Assembly (NCBI GenBank): GCA_964019335.1
Contig: OZ025654.1
Location: 434,001-498,000 of the forward strand
From: Diplonema japonicum
Taxonomy: Eukaryota > Euglenozoa > Diplonemea > Diplonemida > Diplonemidae
Length of the DNA stretch: 64,000 nucleotides
Reading direction: 5' to 3'
This document shows positions 41,193 to 53,109 of the stretch, one piece after another. Position numbers and translations under genes: made by a program. The stretch's first letter is position 1. Every line of letters starts with the position of its first letter. The notes beneath the pieces were generated by a model. That model worked only from the letters and a program-made list of their open reading frames with translations. It was not told the origin of the DNA and made no database searches.

Positions 41193-44100
41193 GCTGTACA
41201 ACGTCTATCGCATCCTCGAACTCCCTCTGGTGCTTGTAGTTCTTGGCGTCGAGGAAGGCCACTCCTTTGACCTCCGTGTGCAGCTCCCACCGCGCCTCCT
41301 GGACCGTGACGTGGGTCGGGTGCGGGCACGACTCCTCGTCCATCCACCACCTCAGGTACGCTTCCAGGCTCGTCGTTCGCTCCTCAGAGGGGATCTCCAA
41401 ACAGTCCTTCAGAGCAGCCACCACCTCCTCAGCTGCATCATCGACCGATAACGCGTCACACCCCTTCCTCAAGAGAGCCGCCTCCTTCGCCACATAGATC
41501 GCCTCGTTGCTCACCCCGATGCACTCCCCGCGCTCGAGCCCCTTCAGCCTCGTCCGGACCTCTTCGATGAGCCTTCCTTCTCCCCCCGTGTAGTACTTGT
41601 GCTTCTCGAACCTGTTCAAGAGGGGCGGTGGGAAGGTGTTATAGGCATCGTCCTCCGTGCACAGCAGCATCAGCTTCAGGTCCTTGTGAACCTCCGCCTT
41701 CATCCTGGCGTGGCCCACCCCGATGTCGACGTACCTGCGCGCCCCGTAGGTCACGTAGAACTTGTTGAACAGGTCATACATCGATTCATAACAAGCGTTC
41801 GCATTCGTGATGATGAAGGTCTTCCCCGTGTTCAGAAGCGGCTTCATCCGCCTGATCAGGTCCTGCGTGAAGCCCAAGCCCTTGTCCCCAGGAAACCCGC
41901 TCCCGCAGATCACCTCCAGCTCCTCTGCCTTCTCCCCGACGAAGTGCTGCCTCAGGTTCCCCAGCGACCCAGAAATACTGTCGCACACCAGCAGTGGGTA
42001 CCTCGCCTTCTCGGGTTCCTCCAGTGCCTTCAGTGCTGCTTCCGTGCTGTGACGGTACAGCGTGTTTCTCAGAACCTCTTTGGGGTACACCTCATTGTTT
42101 GTTTGGTCTTCTTCATCCTCTTCTTCTTCTTCTTCTTCCTCTTCCTCTTCCTCTCCCTCTTCATCTTCCCCTATTTCTACTTTGAGATAGGGCTGAACGG
42201 CCTTCAAGAAGATGGTATCAACCTCCTCCTGAGGACCAAGAGGGAGGCCAGAAAAGTTCCTGTACACACAGTCCATCACAGAGGGAACGTCAAGCGTCTC
42301 GCTCGCCACCATCCTGTTGACCCCGGAGTAGAAATCTCGTAGAGCATAGAAGGCTCCCTCGGGGAACTCTTTCTTCTGTGACATCACCTCTGTGGTTTTG
42401 CAGAAGGCCTTCGAGATGGCGCCGAGAAGCTTCTTCCCCGTCTGCATGTCCTTCTCACGGCCCTTCTGCCCCAAGAAGTCCAACGCGGTGTCCTCCAGGT
42501 CGGAGGGCGAGGGGAGGGACCTCGTGATGAAGAGACCTCGGTTCATCTTCGCGGGGTCCACCTGCCAGTTCGACATGAGCAGGCACGGACGGTCCTTCGA
42601 GTCGAACCGCTGGTGCAGAACCTTCAGAGGCATCTCCTTGCTCATTTCTGCAAGCCCCACTTCCTCCAACACCACCACCCCGTCCGCTTGCCCATCCACA
42701 GCATCGAAGTGAGACTCCAGGTCAGCCGTTGTTGTGTGTGGTGAGCACTGCAGCACCCGGAGCGTCACCGCGGGGAGTGCCCGGAACAGCGGTGTCCCAG
42801 AACGCTTCCCGCGCATCGCATCCGCCACAATCGCTTTCGCAAGGGACTTGCTCGTCCCAGGAGGCCCGATGATGAAGAGCGGGACCTTGATGCTCACAGC
42901 GATCGCTGTCATGTAGATGTTTTCCCGTAAGGCGTTGTTCATCACCACACCGTCGGGGAGGCAATCCTCCATAGCCTTCGCGAACACCTTTTGAAGCTTT
43001 AAGAAGACATCCTGTATTTCTGAGAACATTATTATCCCATCCAACTCTTCATAGATAAGCTCCCTTTCACCAAGCTTCGATGCATAGACAGTGCACACCG
43101 CACAGATGGCGCACTCGCCTTCGTCTAGGTCTAAAATCAACAACTCGCACAGCTCGTTCAGCTTGTTGTAGACCTTTTCAAAGTAGTTGATGTCTCGGAA
43201 GGATACGAATCTGTAGTCGCTGTACGGTGACAGCTTCATGAATATGTGTGCCTTCGTCACGAGCAACACTGTACGTTGGGGAAGGTGCCTCAGCCTTTGC
43301 TGTATGCACTTCTTCAATGTGGCCTCCTGCATGTCGGGGAACTTGATGTTGAAGTCGTCCCTGGACAGAGAGTGAACCCTGTATACCTTCTCTGCGAGGT
43401 TCGCCTCATCCTTCCCCCCAGCCATCACCTGCAGTCCCATGTGGCGAAAGCGCTCGATCTCCTTCGCCGTGCGCCTGCGGTCGGGGTTGATTGCTCCGAT
43501 GATTCGCATGAACCTAGTATTTCCACTTGTCCTCAAGGACTTCCCGTTCATGCGGTCCTCGAAGAACACTTCTTTGATGAGGTCGACAGCAGGGCTCGTG
43601 TTCATCTCGTCCAAGAACAAGATCGTGGGTTGTCTGTCGACCTGGTACTGATCGTAAGCATCATCCCTGTACTTGCAGATCATCTCCATAATGTAGTCCT
43701 CTGTGTAGCCTCCATGGACAGTCTTGATGTCCAGCCTGTGGCCTCGCATGGCGCACCAAAACTTTACCAGCTCGGTCTTGCCGCACCCAGTCTCACCCTC
43801 AAGGACAAGGGGTATGTTCGCCTCGTACCACATATCGAGCTGCACCGCAAGATTCGCCACCTGTGGAGACCACACGAAGTGGCTGAAGTGGGCTGGCTTT
43901 GCATTGCCCAAGTACTTCTCGTACATTATTTCCTGACGGTGCAGAGCAGCAAAATCGAAGAACACCAGTTCCTCGTCGTTGGGCATGAGCATGTGGCTTG
44001 CAATGGAGAGGGACGATTTCGTTGGGTCCAAGTGCTTTCTTGTGTTCATGAGTTCCATCACCTTCTTAGCCATTGAGAACTGCTGTACTGTGATGTCGCC

Positions 44101-47100
44101 CCCGTTCAACTTGCGGAGACTGGCCCACAGTTTGAAGCACTCATCCTTCATATGGGCTCCCGTGCCAGGGAGAAGGTCACGAACCACTACTTGATGGTGC
44201 ACAGGAACATCACGAGGCAGCGAGGGAGCCTTTCTTTCGTTTATGCGACCAAAAATGTTCTGGACGTGAAGATAGTTCTTCGCCTGAACCTGTATCCAGT
44301 TCACATTCATGATTTTTATGAAGTTCGTCAGATCACGTGTCTCCACGAAGATGTCATCAGGCATGCGGTGCACCACGCCACTTGGCCCCACCACCATTCG
44401 TAGAACAAGCATTTCAAACAACAGCCTGTCAAGGTGCGGGCATTCACACGACGTGTCCCCAACACGGACTATCAGAGGGAGTCTCGATGTGAGAGCTCGT
44501 TTCCACGAGTCAAGCGAAGCGGTCCCGTTCAAAGTGACCATGACCCGAGGTCCCTCGATGCACTTTTTGATATACCTGGTCTTCCCGCCCCCAGGGCATT
44601 CCGAGGTCACCACAATAGCAAGATGACGGACCCACCGGGAAAGCTTCTCTTCATCCACCCTGAGGACCTCTTCAGGTACCTTTTCCTCAACAAGGACACC
44701 ACACCTCTCTCCGAAGAAAAGTACAGAGATGTCCTTGTCTTCCTTTAGCTTCTTCAGACCCGCCATCAACCTCTTCTGACAAGCAGCAGGTGCATCTTGC
44801 AGGTCGCACACAGCATACAGTGTGTTGCTCCGAAGCTCCACTCTGCGGAGAAACCTGTCGACCTCACCCATCCCTGCAGTGTGCTTCCCAGTTAGCAACA
44901 GCATGTTCCAAGCTGTGGGAAAATCCCCAGCCTTTCTGAACACTTCAAGAACTCCGACATAGGTGCTCTCTGTTTCAACAAAGAGCAAAGGGTAGGAGGT
45001 GATCGGGGCCTCGAGTGTTGGAAGCCTGAATACCAATGCGTCTTTAGACTTAAGGGCCTGCAAAGGGTAGTCGTCAAAGAGTACACCATTCGACTCCCCA
45101 TAACGCAGGAGGACCTCAGTTGGCATAGAGGCAAGGACAGGATGCTCGAGCTGCATGGCCCTCAGCTTCTTTGTCCAGCTGTCCCTCGCCTGAATCAGGC
45201 TGTCGGCATAGGTTGTGATAGCATCGGCATTCTGGCAACACCATTCCCTCTGGAGCTCACCCTGGACACACGGGACCCCATCTACTCGGCATTCCACGAA
45301 CACGGCCAGGGCTTTCTCGCTTGCTTCTAAAACGTTCATGCAGTCCCTCGTGGTTGTCTCCCCGTTGTTGAGCCTTGCGTAGTGAGCTGCTGTCACAAAG
45401 TCCTTCCATTTGTGGTGGTGGTACTCCTTCAAACCTACCAACAAGCTGAGGGTCACCACAGGGCCCTTCGCCACAAGGAGCACCTCGCCGTGATGAATGG
45501 CCTTCAGTTCCCGAAGCTGTTTTCCTTCCCCACCCTTCAGGTCACTGATGAGCTGACGGAGTTCGTCCAGATTCTTGAGGATGTTCACATGCGAGGCGGC
45601 GACAGACTTAAAATCTTCACCCCCAATGGTGGTCGCCACCACCTTCGGGTCCTTCGCAAGGCTCAACGTGTACAACACCGGCCGAGCGAGGCGTATGTCC
45701 TGCAGAGCCGACTGCAGCCCCGCATTGTCTGCCGTCTCGTCCAGAGCCACATCAAGAAACCGCACGAACTGCTTGTCTTCTTTTCCACTGTCTCCGAACC
45801 CTTCCTTATCAAGAAGCTCCACCAAAGGACGCAGTTTCATCAGTATGTCGTAGCTCTCTTCATCTGCCTCGTTGATGTGGTTGCATTTGATGTACTGTTC
45901 AGCATTCTCGGCCAGCATAACTAACACGCTCACCCTGAGGTCCTTCATCTCCAGCCATTTTGACATCAGTGCTTTTGCGAATTGGGGAAAGCACTTCCTG
46001 TACAACCTCAGCAAAGGTATCGCATTCAAACTGTGAAGCTTTCCAAGCTCTGCAATGCCTTCCTTCACACCTGCATCCACCACCTTGTCGCAGAGTTGCA
46101 TCATGGTGTCTAGAATGTCTTCGTGGCAGTACGGTATGTATTGTTGGTAGTTGTCAATACAAGCATCGGGGGTAATGCAATCCAACTTCAATGCCGCTAG
46201 AACCGCCTCCAGCTTCTTGCGTATGGTGCCCCAGTTTGCAAGTAATTCGTATACAGTATGGACATTGGTGGTCACAAGCCTCTGCATGATCTTCTTCGCC
46301 TTTAACTCCTTCAGCATCCCAGCTTTCTCCAGAAGCCCCGCCTCCTGCAGTTTCTTGTACTCCCAAAAACTCTCACAAGTCGACTTTCGATTCTTGATCT
46401 TTCTGTCTCGGTGAAAGGTCACAAGGTTCTTCGAGATTTGAGGTGACAACTTAAAGACCGATTCGATGTCCTGATAGCATTGAATCAGTCTTACGCGCTC
46501 ACTGTTCCACACAACTACCTCCGCCATCTTCTGCTCAAGGTCACCGATGTTCAACAACACCTTCCCGCTCATTTCATTGACAATGTTAAGAATAGTGAGG
46601 AACCTGTCCTTCTCCTTTGCCAGTGTACAGACCTCATCAATGTCAAGCTCCCCGATACCGGTTGAATACTTCTTACAAAGCTCACTTGTGAACTCCTTCA
46701 GTTCCTTGATGTCCGTTGTGATCTTCAGCAGCTTGCAGACCTGCAAAGCCTGCATCGTCTCTGGAAGTACCAAGCTGGCTGTTGTCTTCGTTGCCTTCTT
46801 CAGCCCTTGGCCGACAAGATGTATCACCGCGTCTTTATACGGTTCCCAGTCTGCAGCCGTTTTGTTGCTTAGAATGTCCTCGAGACTGGCGACCCTCTTC
46901 ACCAGACCGTTCACGAAGGCTTGGTCCTCAGCCCACGGCGCAGAGCTTAAGTTGAGTGGTGGGATGTCCTTCACGTCGATCTGCATGTTGCTAAATACGA
47001 GGGTTCGCTTGTTGATGTTGAGGTGGTGCAAGCACATGATCTTAGAGGGGTGTCCGTTCTTTACAAGATCTGTGTATTCCTTCAAGATGAAGGTATCTTT

Positions 47101-48324
47101 CGTGGCTAGCTTCGTACAGTTCATGTTCATGACGAGTGTGGCCTGCCACGCAGTGGACTCTGTAGGTGGTACCTTTTTGAACAGTTTTCCAAGCACTTCG
47201 CTTGGTGGTGAATCAGAAGTGCCAGAAGACGTCGACAACAACCGCAGTACCAGTGAGTACCACTCGGCTGGAGCATCTTGCTTTGAGCCACCCATCTTTC
47301 TGATGACTGCAAGTACAAGATCCGGCCGGGGGACGGGAAGGTTGTCCATTTCCATCAGAGGAGCAGGGTGCTTCCACAGGAGGTAGGGAAGCAAACCCTC
47401 ATGCCTTTTCATTGCGGTCTCCAAAACGGCAGGTTTCTTGCTTGCTAAGTCAGCTGCCAACTCAGAGCTGTCACGTTTTTGAATGTGGAGAGCTCTCTGA
47501 AACTGATCATCCGACGGCACCCAGTTTCCCTTTATGCCCGTGATGCGGCGGCTACTTGAGGCGAACAAACCCTCCGCAAGGATGTTGGTCGTGATCTTTG
47601 GGTTGAAGTCGGCCATCGGTTCTCTCCTCTGTGCGACTTCGAGGAACGTTTCCAGCAGCTTGCCTTCCAGCAGAACTGCACCATCTACTTCGTGGAGAGC
47701 GGTGAACCACTCGGTCACATCATTAATGCAGAAAAACCTGCTTAGGATGCAATCCTGCAAGAGAGGGAAATAGGTTTCAGGTGGCGTCCCGGTGAACCTA
47801 AATGTCTGGATAATGTTTTCGAAGGCCTTCTTGATGGGGTTGTTGTCTTGTTTCTTCTTCTCCTCTTGGTGTTTACGTTCAAAAAGGAGCGCACCCGACA
47901 TGTTACCGATCGGTGGTGCATAGAACGTCATGAAGTCAGCGTAGTGCAGCTCTGCCCTGTCCGAGGGGATGCTGAGCTTGCTGCCAGGTTCCGACTTTCC
48001 ATCGTACTCGTACTTCACATGTACTTCACCGGCACGAACGGGAAGCTTGTGAACAATAAATGTATGGTACTCGTTGGACTTCGTGTACACGTACTTCATG
48101 ACCTGCCATTTGGCTTCATCTCCTTGCTCTTCACTTGCTACGCTCACCTTCAGCAGGGAAGACTTAGAAACTATTTCGCAGGGAACAAACACCTTGAAAG
48201 ACATGTTAACTGACACAGCAACCTTTACCTTTGCTTTCATTGGTGGCTTCACTGGCTGGCTCATACTTTCGGTTTTCTTTCTTTCTTTTTTTATGACTGT
48301 AGCGGAGGTGAGGGGGGTTAACAA
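36004..48324 (-). CDS. Giant RNF213-like AAA+ / sacsin-type ATPase / BMT5-like methyltransferase fusion
   Basis: One uninterrupted frame of 4106 residues. About 1-1400 is helical, with no confident family. About 1500-2300 is the RNF213-type AAA+ core: Walker A GETGCGKT (~1510), Walker B ILFLDEMN (~1570), second Walker A GPPGTSKS (~1817), VVVLEEVGLAEMS (~1880), SNWQVDPAKMNRG, and a block with YVDIGVGHARMK and FPPPLLNRFEKH. A 29-Gln tract is at 2377-2405. About 2800-2930 is a sacsin/NO-VEIN-type HSP90-like ATPase (ELLQNFDDNQY, GYIGEKGIGFKSVF). About 3910-4106 is a BMT5-like domain (PF10354 type) starting KVLVIGDGNFSFSLAL. The RING and RZ fingers of animal RNF213 are not seen. RNF213 and sacsin act in protein quality control and RNF213 in antimicrobial defence; BMT5 methylates rRNA uridine. 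The combined role is unknown. Confidence 0.92.
41110..41196 (-). repeat. CAA/CAG repeat encoding 29 glutamines
   Basis: 29 consecutive Gln codons, 27 CAA with CAG at both ends, in frame in the giant fusion gene between its AAA+ and HSP90-like parts. A second codon microsatellite (ACA/ACG-type, Thr run) lies near 40074-40097, and Glu-rich runs near 39327-39366 and 42115-42160 mark disordered linkers. Confidence 0.95.
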
Positions 48325-48451
48325 ATAAAATAAAATAAATAAATCAAGCCGGGGTGATTAAGAAACACTTTCTTTTAATGCGGATAAAACCACTACCTTT
48401 CTAAAGCCCTTGAACACTCTTTTGTATCACACTCGAACCCATCGATTAAGG

Positions 48452-48599
48452 TCATCTTCTGTCCCTATCTCTTCTTTCTCTTCTACCACCTCTGTTCCTT
48501 TCTCTGTCTCTGTCTCTCTCTCTCTCTCTGTCTCTGTCTCTGTCCCTGTCTCTGTCCCTATCTCTATCTCTGTACCTGTCCCTGTCTCTTTCCCGGCCT

Positions 48600-48646
<47 letters not shown>

Positions 48647-51600
48647 TCTGTCTCTTTCCCGACCTCTGTCCCTGTCCCTGTCTCTGTCTCTGTCTCTGTC
48701 TCTGTCTCTGTCTCTGTCTCTGTCTCTGTCTCTGTCTCTGTCTCTGTCTCTGTCTCTGTCTCTGTCTCTGTCTCTGTCTCTGTCTCTGTCTCTGTCTCTG
48801 TCTCTATCATTGTCTCTATCTCTGCCTCTGTCCCTATCCCGGTGTCGGTCTCCATCTCTATCATCTTCCCCCCTCTCTCTGCCCGCCATCCAGTCCGTGG
48901 CTTCAGTATCTTCAACAACAAACATCGCGTCGTCATCATCCCCCGGCCTCTGCACCCTCACCGGTTCAGTGTTGGTTCTAGGCTTCTTTGCTTTGCGGAG
49001 CTCTGCTTCGAATTTCTCCTTGTATGTTTTATTGTCCCTGGCCTCCTCCTCTTCCGGCTTCGGGACATACGGGGTAGGGGAAAGCTCCGGGACCTGAGCA
49101 ATGAGGGACAAGTTCGCCTCGTCCGCCGGTTGGCGTCCTTTGAACCTGTGCAGACAGATTTCGTTATAGCGTATGAGCACGTGTAGAGCGAACAGCCTGA
49201 GGAATTCGACTAAGCCAGGGGACAAGGCATCCATGTTCCACAGGGAAGTCCATGGCGAGGAAGGCAAGAGAGTCCTCCCAAGGCTGACAGCGCTCCTGGG
49301 GTCCGATGTAAGTGTGTCATGGAAGGCGACCCACAAAGGGAACACGTCGTCAACATCGATGCCGATGCTTGCGATCACGTCAGCAGGCAGCGCCGCCAGC
49401 ATCTGCCGCACGTCAGGGTCGTTGCCGTCCACGTTGGCCGCCATCCCCTGCGCTGCCATCGTAGCGAGCGTTCCCTCCACCCAGCACACGCTCTGCAGCG
49501 CCCTGAGGAGGAACGGGGTCGGGAATGGCAACGATTTTGACTTGTCGACAAAAAATGCTGCCCACTCTGCAGGAGGGTTCAGCCCGAGGAACTCCTCCAG
49601 GTTGCTCAGCCACATGGTGCACCTGCTACGAGGCGACGGCTTGCCCTTGAGATACAGCCTATCCTGATGGTTCAGAGTTAGTATGATGGTCGAAAGCTCG
49701 GTCCATTTTCCCCCATCCACAGGGTGCTGCTGCAATTCAGTGAATCGAGGAATGGGTTGCGTGAGCAGGGTAGCGATGGGTGTGGGGTCAGGGAGCTCGG
49801 CGCTGGGGAAGACATAAAGCGAGTCGTTGACCTTTGTGAGGAGCTCTTTGATGGGGGGGAGGTAGGAAGGAGCGGTTTCTGGGGCACGGATGAGCTCGTC
49901 AAAGCGGGTGTTCCAGATCTCGTTCAGCTTGTCTTTAGAATCCTCGAAGATCGCCAAGAGGTCCTCGTAGCCAGGCTGGGCAGGTGTTGCGATGGTGGTG
50001 ATGACGTCTCGGAGGTAATGAAGTTCCTGCCAGATGGTGTGCCGCACAGAAGCGGGCCATTCTTCACCGTAGAAGGCTTTGATCTCGAAGTCTGTGGTGA
50101 AAAGATAGGTTTTGAGCATCATCTCCTTGAGGACAGCTTGGATGGCAAAGGTGTCGGACTGCCATAGGTCATCCCACACCCCGCCTGTGAACATCTTCTC
50201 GCCGACCTTTCGCGCTTTGTCCCAAAGGAGGTGCGTGTGGCGGTTGTGCTGTGTGTCTGTCTTGTCGAAGCAAGCCTTCATGAACCGCATCCTTTCGAAC
50301 GGAGAATGCTTCCCCCAATCAATATCATTTATTGCCTGGTACACCTTCGAGTCTATCCGCTCGTTTGGCTCGCCGGCATTGTTGCCACGTCGCACCTTTT
50401 CGCAGTATTCGAAAACAATGCACAGGAACGCAATGTCGAGATCGCGGTCACAGCTGGCGATGTACCGCTTCCATGGCGAATCTCTGCCGAGGCAGAGGTT
50501 CAACATGGTCGTGAGATCCCTGCTCTCCTTGGAGAAGGACCACTCCCTGTCTTTGTAATAGTTCAGGCGGGCCCATAGAGCTTCCCAAGAATCGTCCCAA
50601 ACATGATACGGGGACTCAATGTTCTCCGTGAACCTTTGGATGTCACGTGGCATGACCGAGTACTTGTGGGTCAACGTTCCCACAACCCGTTTCATGGCGA
50701 CGTAGTGAACAGACGTGAACGTTTTCTTCAGGGTGCGGGTTTTCACGTACGTCATTTTCCACAGCGGGAGGAATTTGAAGACCTTTGTACAGTCGTCGAC
50801 GACGACGGGGAGCCCTCCTTCGGGACACCCTGCAGCGAGGTGCGCTTTGATTGACAGAAGTGCTTTGTACCACCCCAACGGGTTACGCTCTTGACTCTCA
50901 ATAATGTTCTCGGGAATGCAGGCTTCTTGAAGCACGTCGATGAAATCGCTTCCATAAAAGAACACATCGTAATAGATATCTGTGTCGCAGTGGAAGACAC
51001 CCAGCTTGCTGTCTGCGTTAATCTGCGTAGGAAGGAACGACCAGATGGCCGGGTTTTTCGACTCGTTTATGCGGAGCTCCGAGTTGAAGACGAAGTTCCA
51101 TCGATCCACGTATGACTTCATCCCGGGGTTGTTGTTAGTCAACAAGTAGTAGCAAAACATCACGTTCCCCTGGTAGTAGTGCTTTCTGGGGAGCGTGACG
51201 TTCCCAGCATGGTTATAGTCCTCATAAGGGTCTTGGATGACCATGTAGCTGAACTTCTTTCTGTTTGAAGCGTCCATGTAGTGCACCCTGTTGTGCGAGG
51301 GTGTGAAGTTCAACGTGTTCGGGGTTAATGGTTCCTCGTGAGGCTCGAACCCGACAGCCAGACGGTTCCAGTGAAACCCACTGTAAAACCTGAAGAACGC
51401 GATGACAAGGTCTCGGACCTTCAACATATCGGGCTCCGAGAGGTTTTGAACCCTTCCGGGAGCGTTGAGAAGGGTGGCGTTTTGGTGCTTGACGTCTTTC
51501 GGGGGGATCATCTTGCAGTTCCCGGTGTGCTGCAGGAAGTACACCACAATGCAAAGGAACGCAAAAGGCGTCAGCCCCTCTTTGTAAGAATCGATGATCA

Positions 51601-52687
51601 TTTTCCCGCACGCCCATCGCTTCGCGATCATGATGAAGGTCAACACAACGTCAGAGTTCTCCGCAGACATTATCACGTCTTTGAACAACGCAGTCGACTG
51701 GCAAAACCCGTGTGTCGTGATGGTGATGTTGTGCTCGGCAAGCTTCTCAGCAACGTACAGGGCCGCAGGGGGGCTTTCGTGATCGTCGTAGGAGTTCTTC
51801 ATGAACACAACAGCTTCCAAAGCCGTTTTGAAGTCCTTGAAGCAAACCTCCATCACATCATCTTCACCCGAAGTAATCTCCTGCCCGAACATCTTCTTCA
51901 ACCTCGGGACCCACTGTTCCATGGCGCTCTTGTCATGGAACCTTACAACGCCGTCTTTCCATGTGTTTTTCTCAGGGAGCTTCATGTAAAACTCTTGATG
52001 TAAACTCCTCGGTGCCATCTCGATGGCTTCAGGTGGGTACACTGCTTTCTTCAAGTGTTTGCACACGAATTCAAGAAGCTCCGTTTCGGCGAAATGCTTC
52101 CCAGTGTAAAACGGAGAGATGCTGATTTCTATGTTTAAATTGCTGCCTTTGGCCGACAGACCCAGGACGGAGCTGCCCACCGATCGCGCGTAGATTCCTT
52201 TGGGGAGTAGTTGTGATACGATTTCCAAGGTGCTGGTCTTTCTTCCTAGATCGACGTGGTCTTCGCGAGAGTTTTGCGAATCGGTGATGAGTTTTGCCCA
52301 GTCTGGAGACAGTGTGGCCGGCTCTGTTTGGCTTTGGTTGCTTTGCATTGCCGACAGGATCTGCCAGCTTCTGAGGTCGCCAAGTTCGTCTTGGTGGCAC
52401 TCCTTCGCGTGATCAAGGTTCTCGCACATGAAAATCTTCAGACAGTATTCACAGTATTTAATGCGGCCTACATGGGTGTCCTTCCACGTCTTCACCCATT
52501 TTTTCAGCTTTTTTATCCTTGGGCCTGCCATGCCGTGCTGTCCTGGCTGTTTTGTGTCTTCCATTTGATGTGTAGTCATCTCTTCCCATCCCTCCCTCTG
52601 CCCCTCCTGCCATCCTGCTTCCTCCTTTTCATGTTCGAAATTCTCAGGACCCCATTCGCTATCGTCCCCTTCCACCCATTCGGACAT
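48452..52687 (-). CDS. TUTase/Cid1-family-like protein with lost catalytic Asp pair and Arg-Asp tail
   Basis: 1411 residues. An acidic start precedes a C2H2 finger (C79, C82, H93, H98), as kinetoplastid TUTases such as RET1 also carry an N-terminal finger. Next is the nucleotidyltransferase signature with GSSVLGLSAKGSNLNIEI (171-188). Family members have S-D-x-D-x where this has S-N183-L-N185, so both metal-binding Asp are Asn. The PAP-associated domain is recognisable (MIAKRWACGKMII, PFAFLCIVVYFLQHTG, VIQDPYEDYNHAGNV). A long helical part follows. The last about 140 residues are mainly Arg-Asp dipeptides, an RS-like RNA-binding tail. It is likely a catalytically dead RNA-binding scaffold. 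The stop lies only 127 bp downstream-side from the giant gene's start, so the two may be processed from one transcript. Confidence 0.85.
48490..48830 (-). repeat. Hexanucleotide array (GACAGA/GACAGG) encoding the Arg-Asp tail
   Basis: Nearly perfect 6-bp repeat, TCTGTC/CCTGTC on the plus strand. Because the unit is a multiple of three, every frame stays open: Arg-Asp in the gene frame, Glu-Thr in another, and Val-Ser on the plus strand. Those other frames are shadows. Copy number is probably variable. Confidence 0.93.
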
Positions 52688-53109
52688 CTTTTTTCTTTAC
52701 AACCCCGTAGATACCTGGAGAAGGTTTAAGATAAACTTTTCCCCCTTTTCTTTTTTTGTTCGGACAGGAAAAGACTCGCTTGTGCAAGAATCGTCAGGCG
52801 AGGGTACGGAGAAGTCGGAAGGAAAAAAAAAGGGAAGGTACTTCCTTCAAATGTTCAAAACACTTCGATATACTAACCAGAAAAAAACACACTTTTCTTT
52901 TATCTCTCCCAACCAATTAACACACTTCCAAAAAAGATAACGGCCATTTTCTTTCTTTTCTTCTCGTTTTCTTTATTAACCTACTCTTTGTAAGCAAGCA
53001 CCCAGCAGGACTTCTTAGCACACCAAGTTCGCTCGAGAACACCTGCGGACGTCCAGCACGCATCCTGCGAAATTTATTTTATTATTTTTATTTTTTCTTT
53101 TTAAAGAGA
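52688..53109. other. Spacer, nothing recognised
   Basis: About 420 bp of A/T-rich spacer with purine and pyrimidine tracts, between two minus-strand genes. No repeat family member seen. Confidence 0.5.

Noticed and set aside
48410-49186. Plus-strand Val-Ser frame and minus-strand Glu-Thr frame over the hexamer array
   Set aside because: A 6-bp repeat leaves all frames open. Only the Arg-Asp frame connects to a long recognisable protein.
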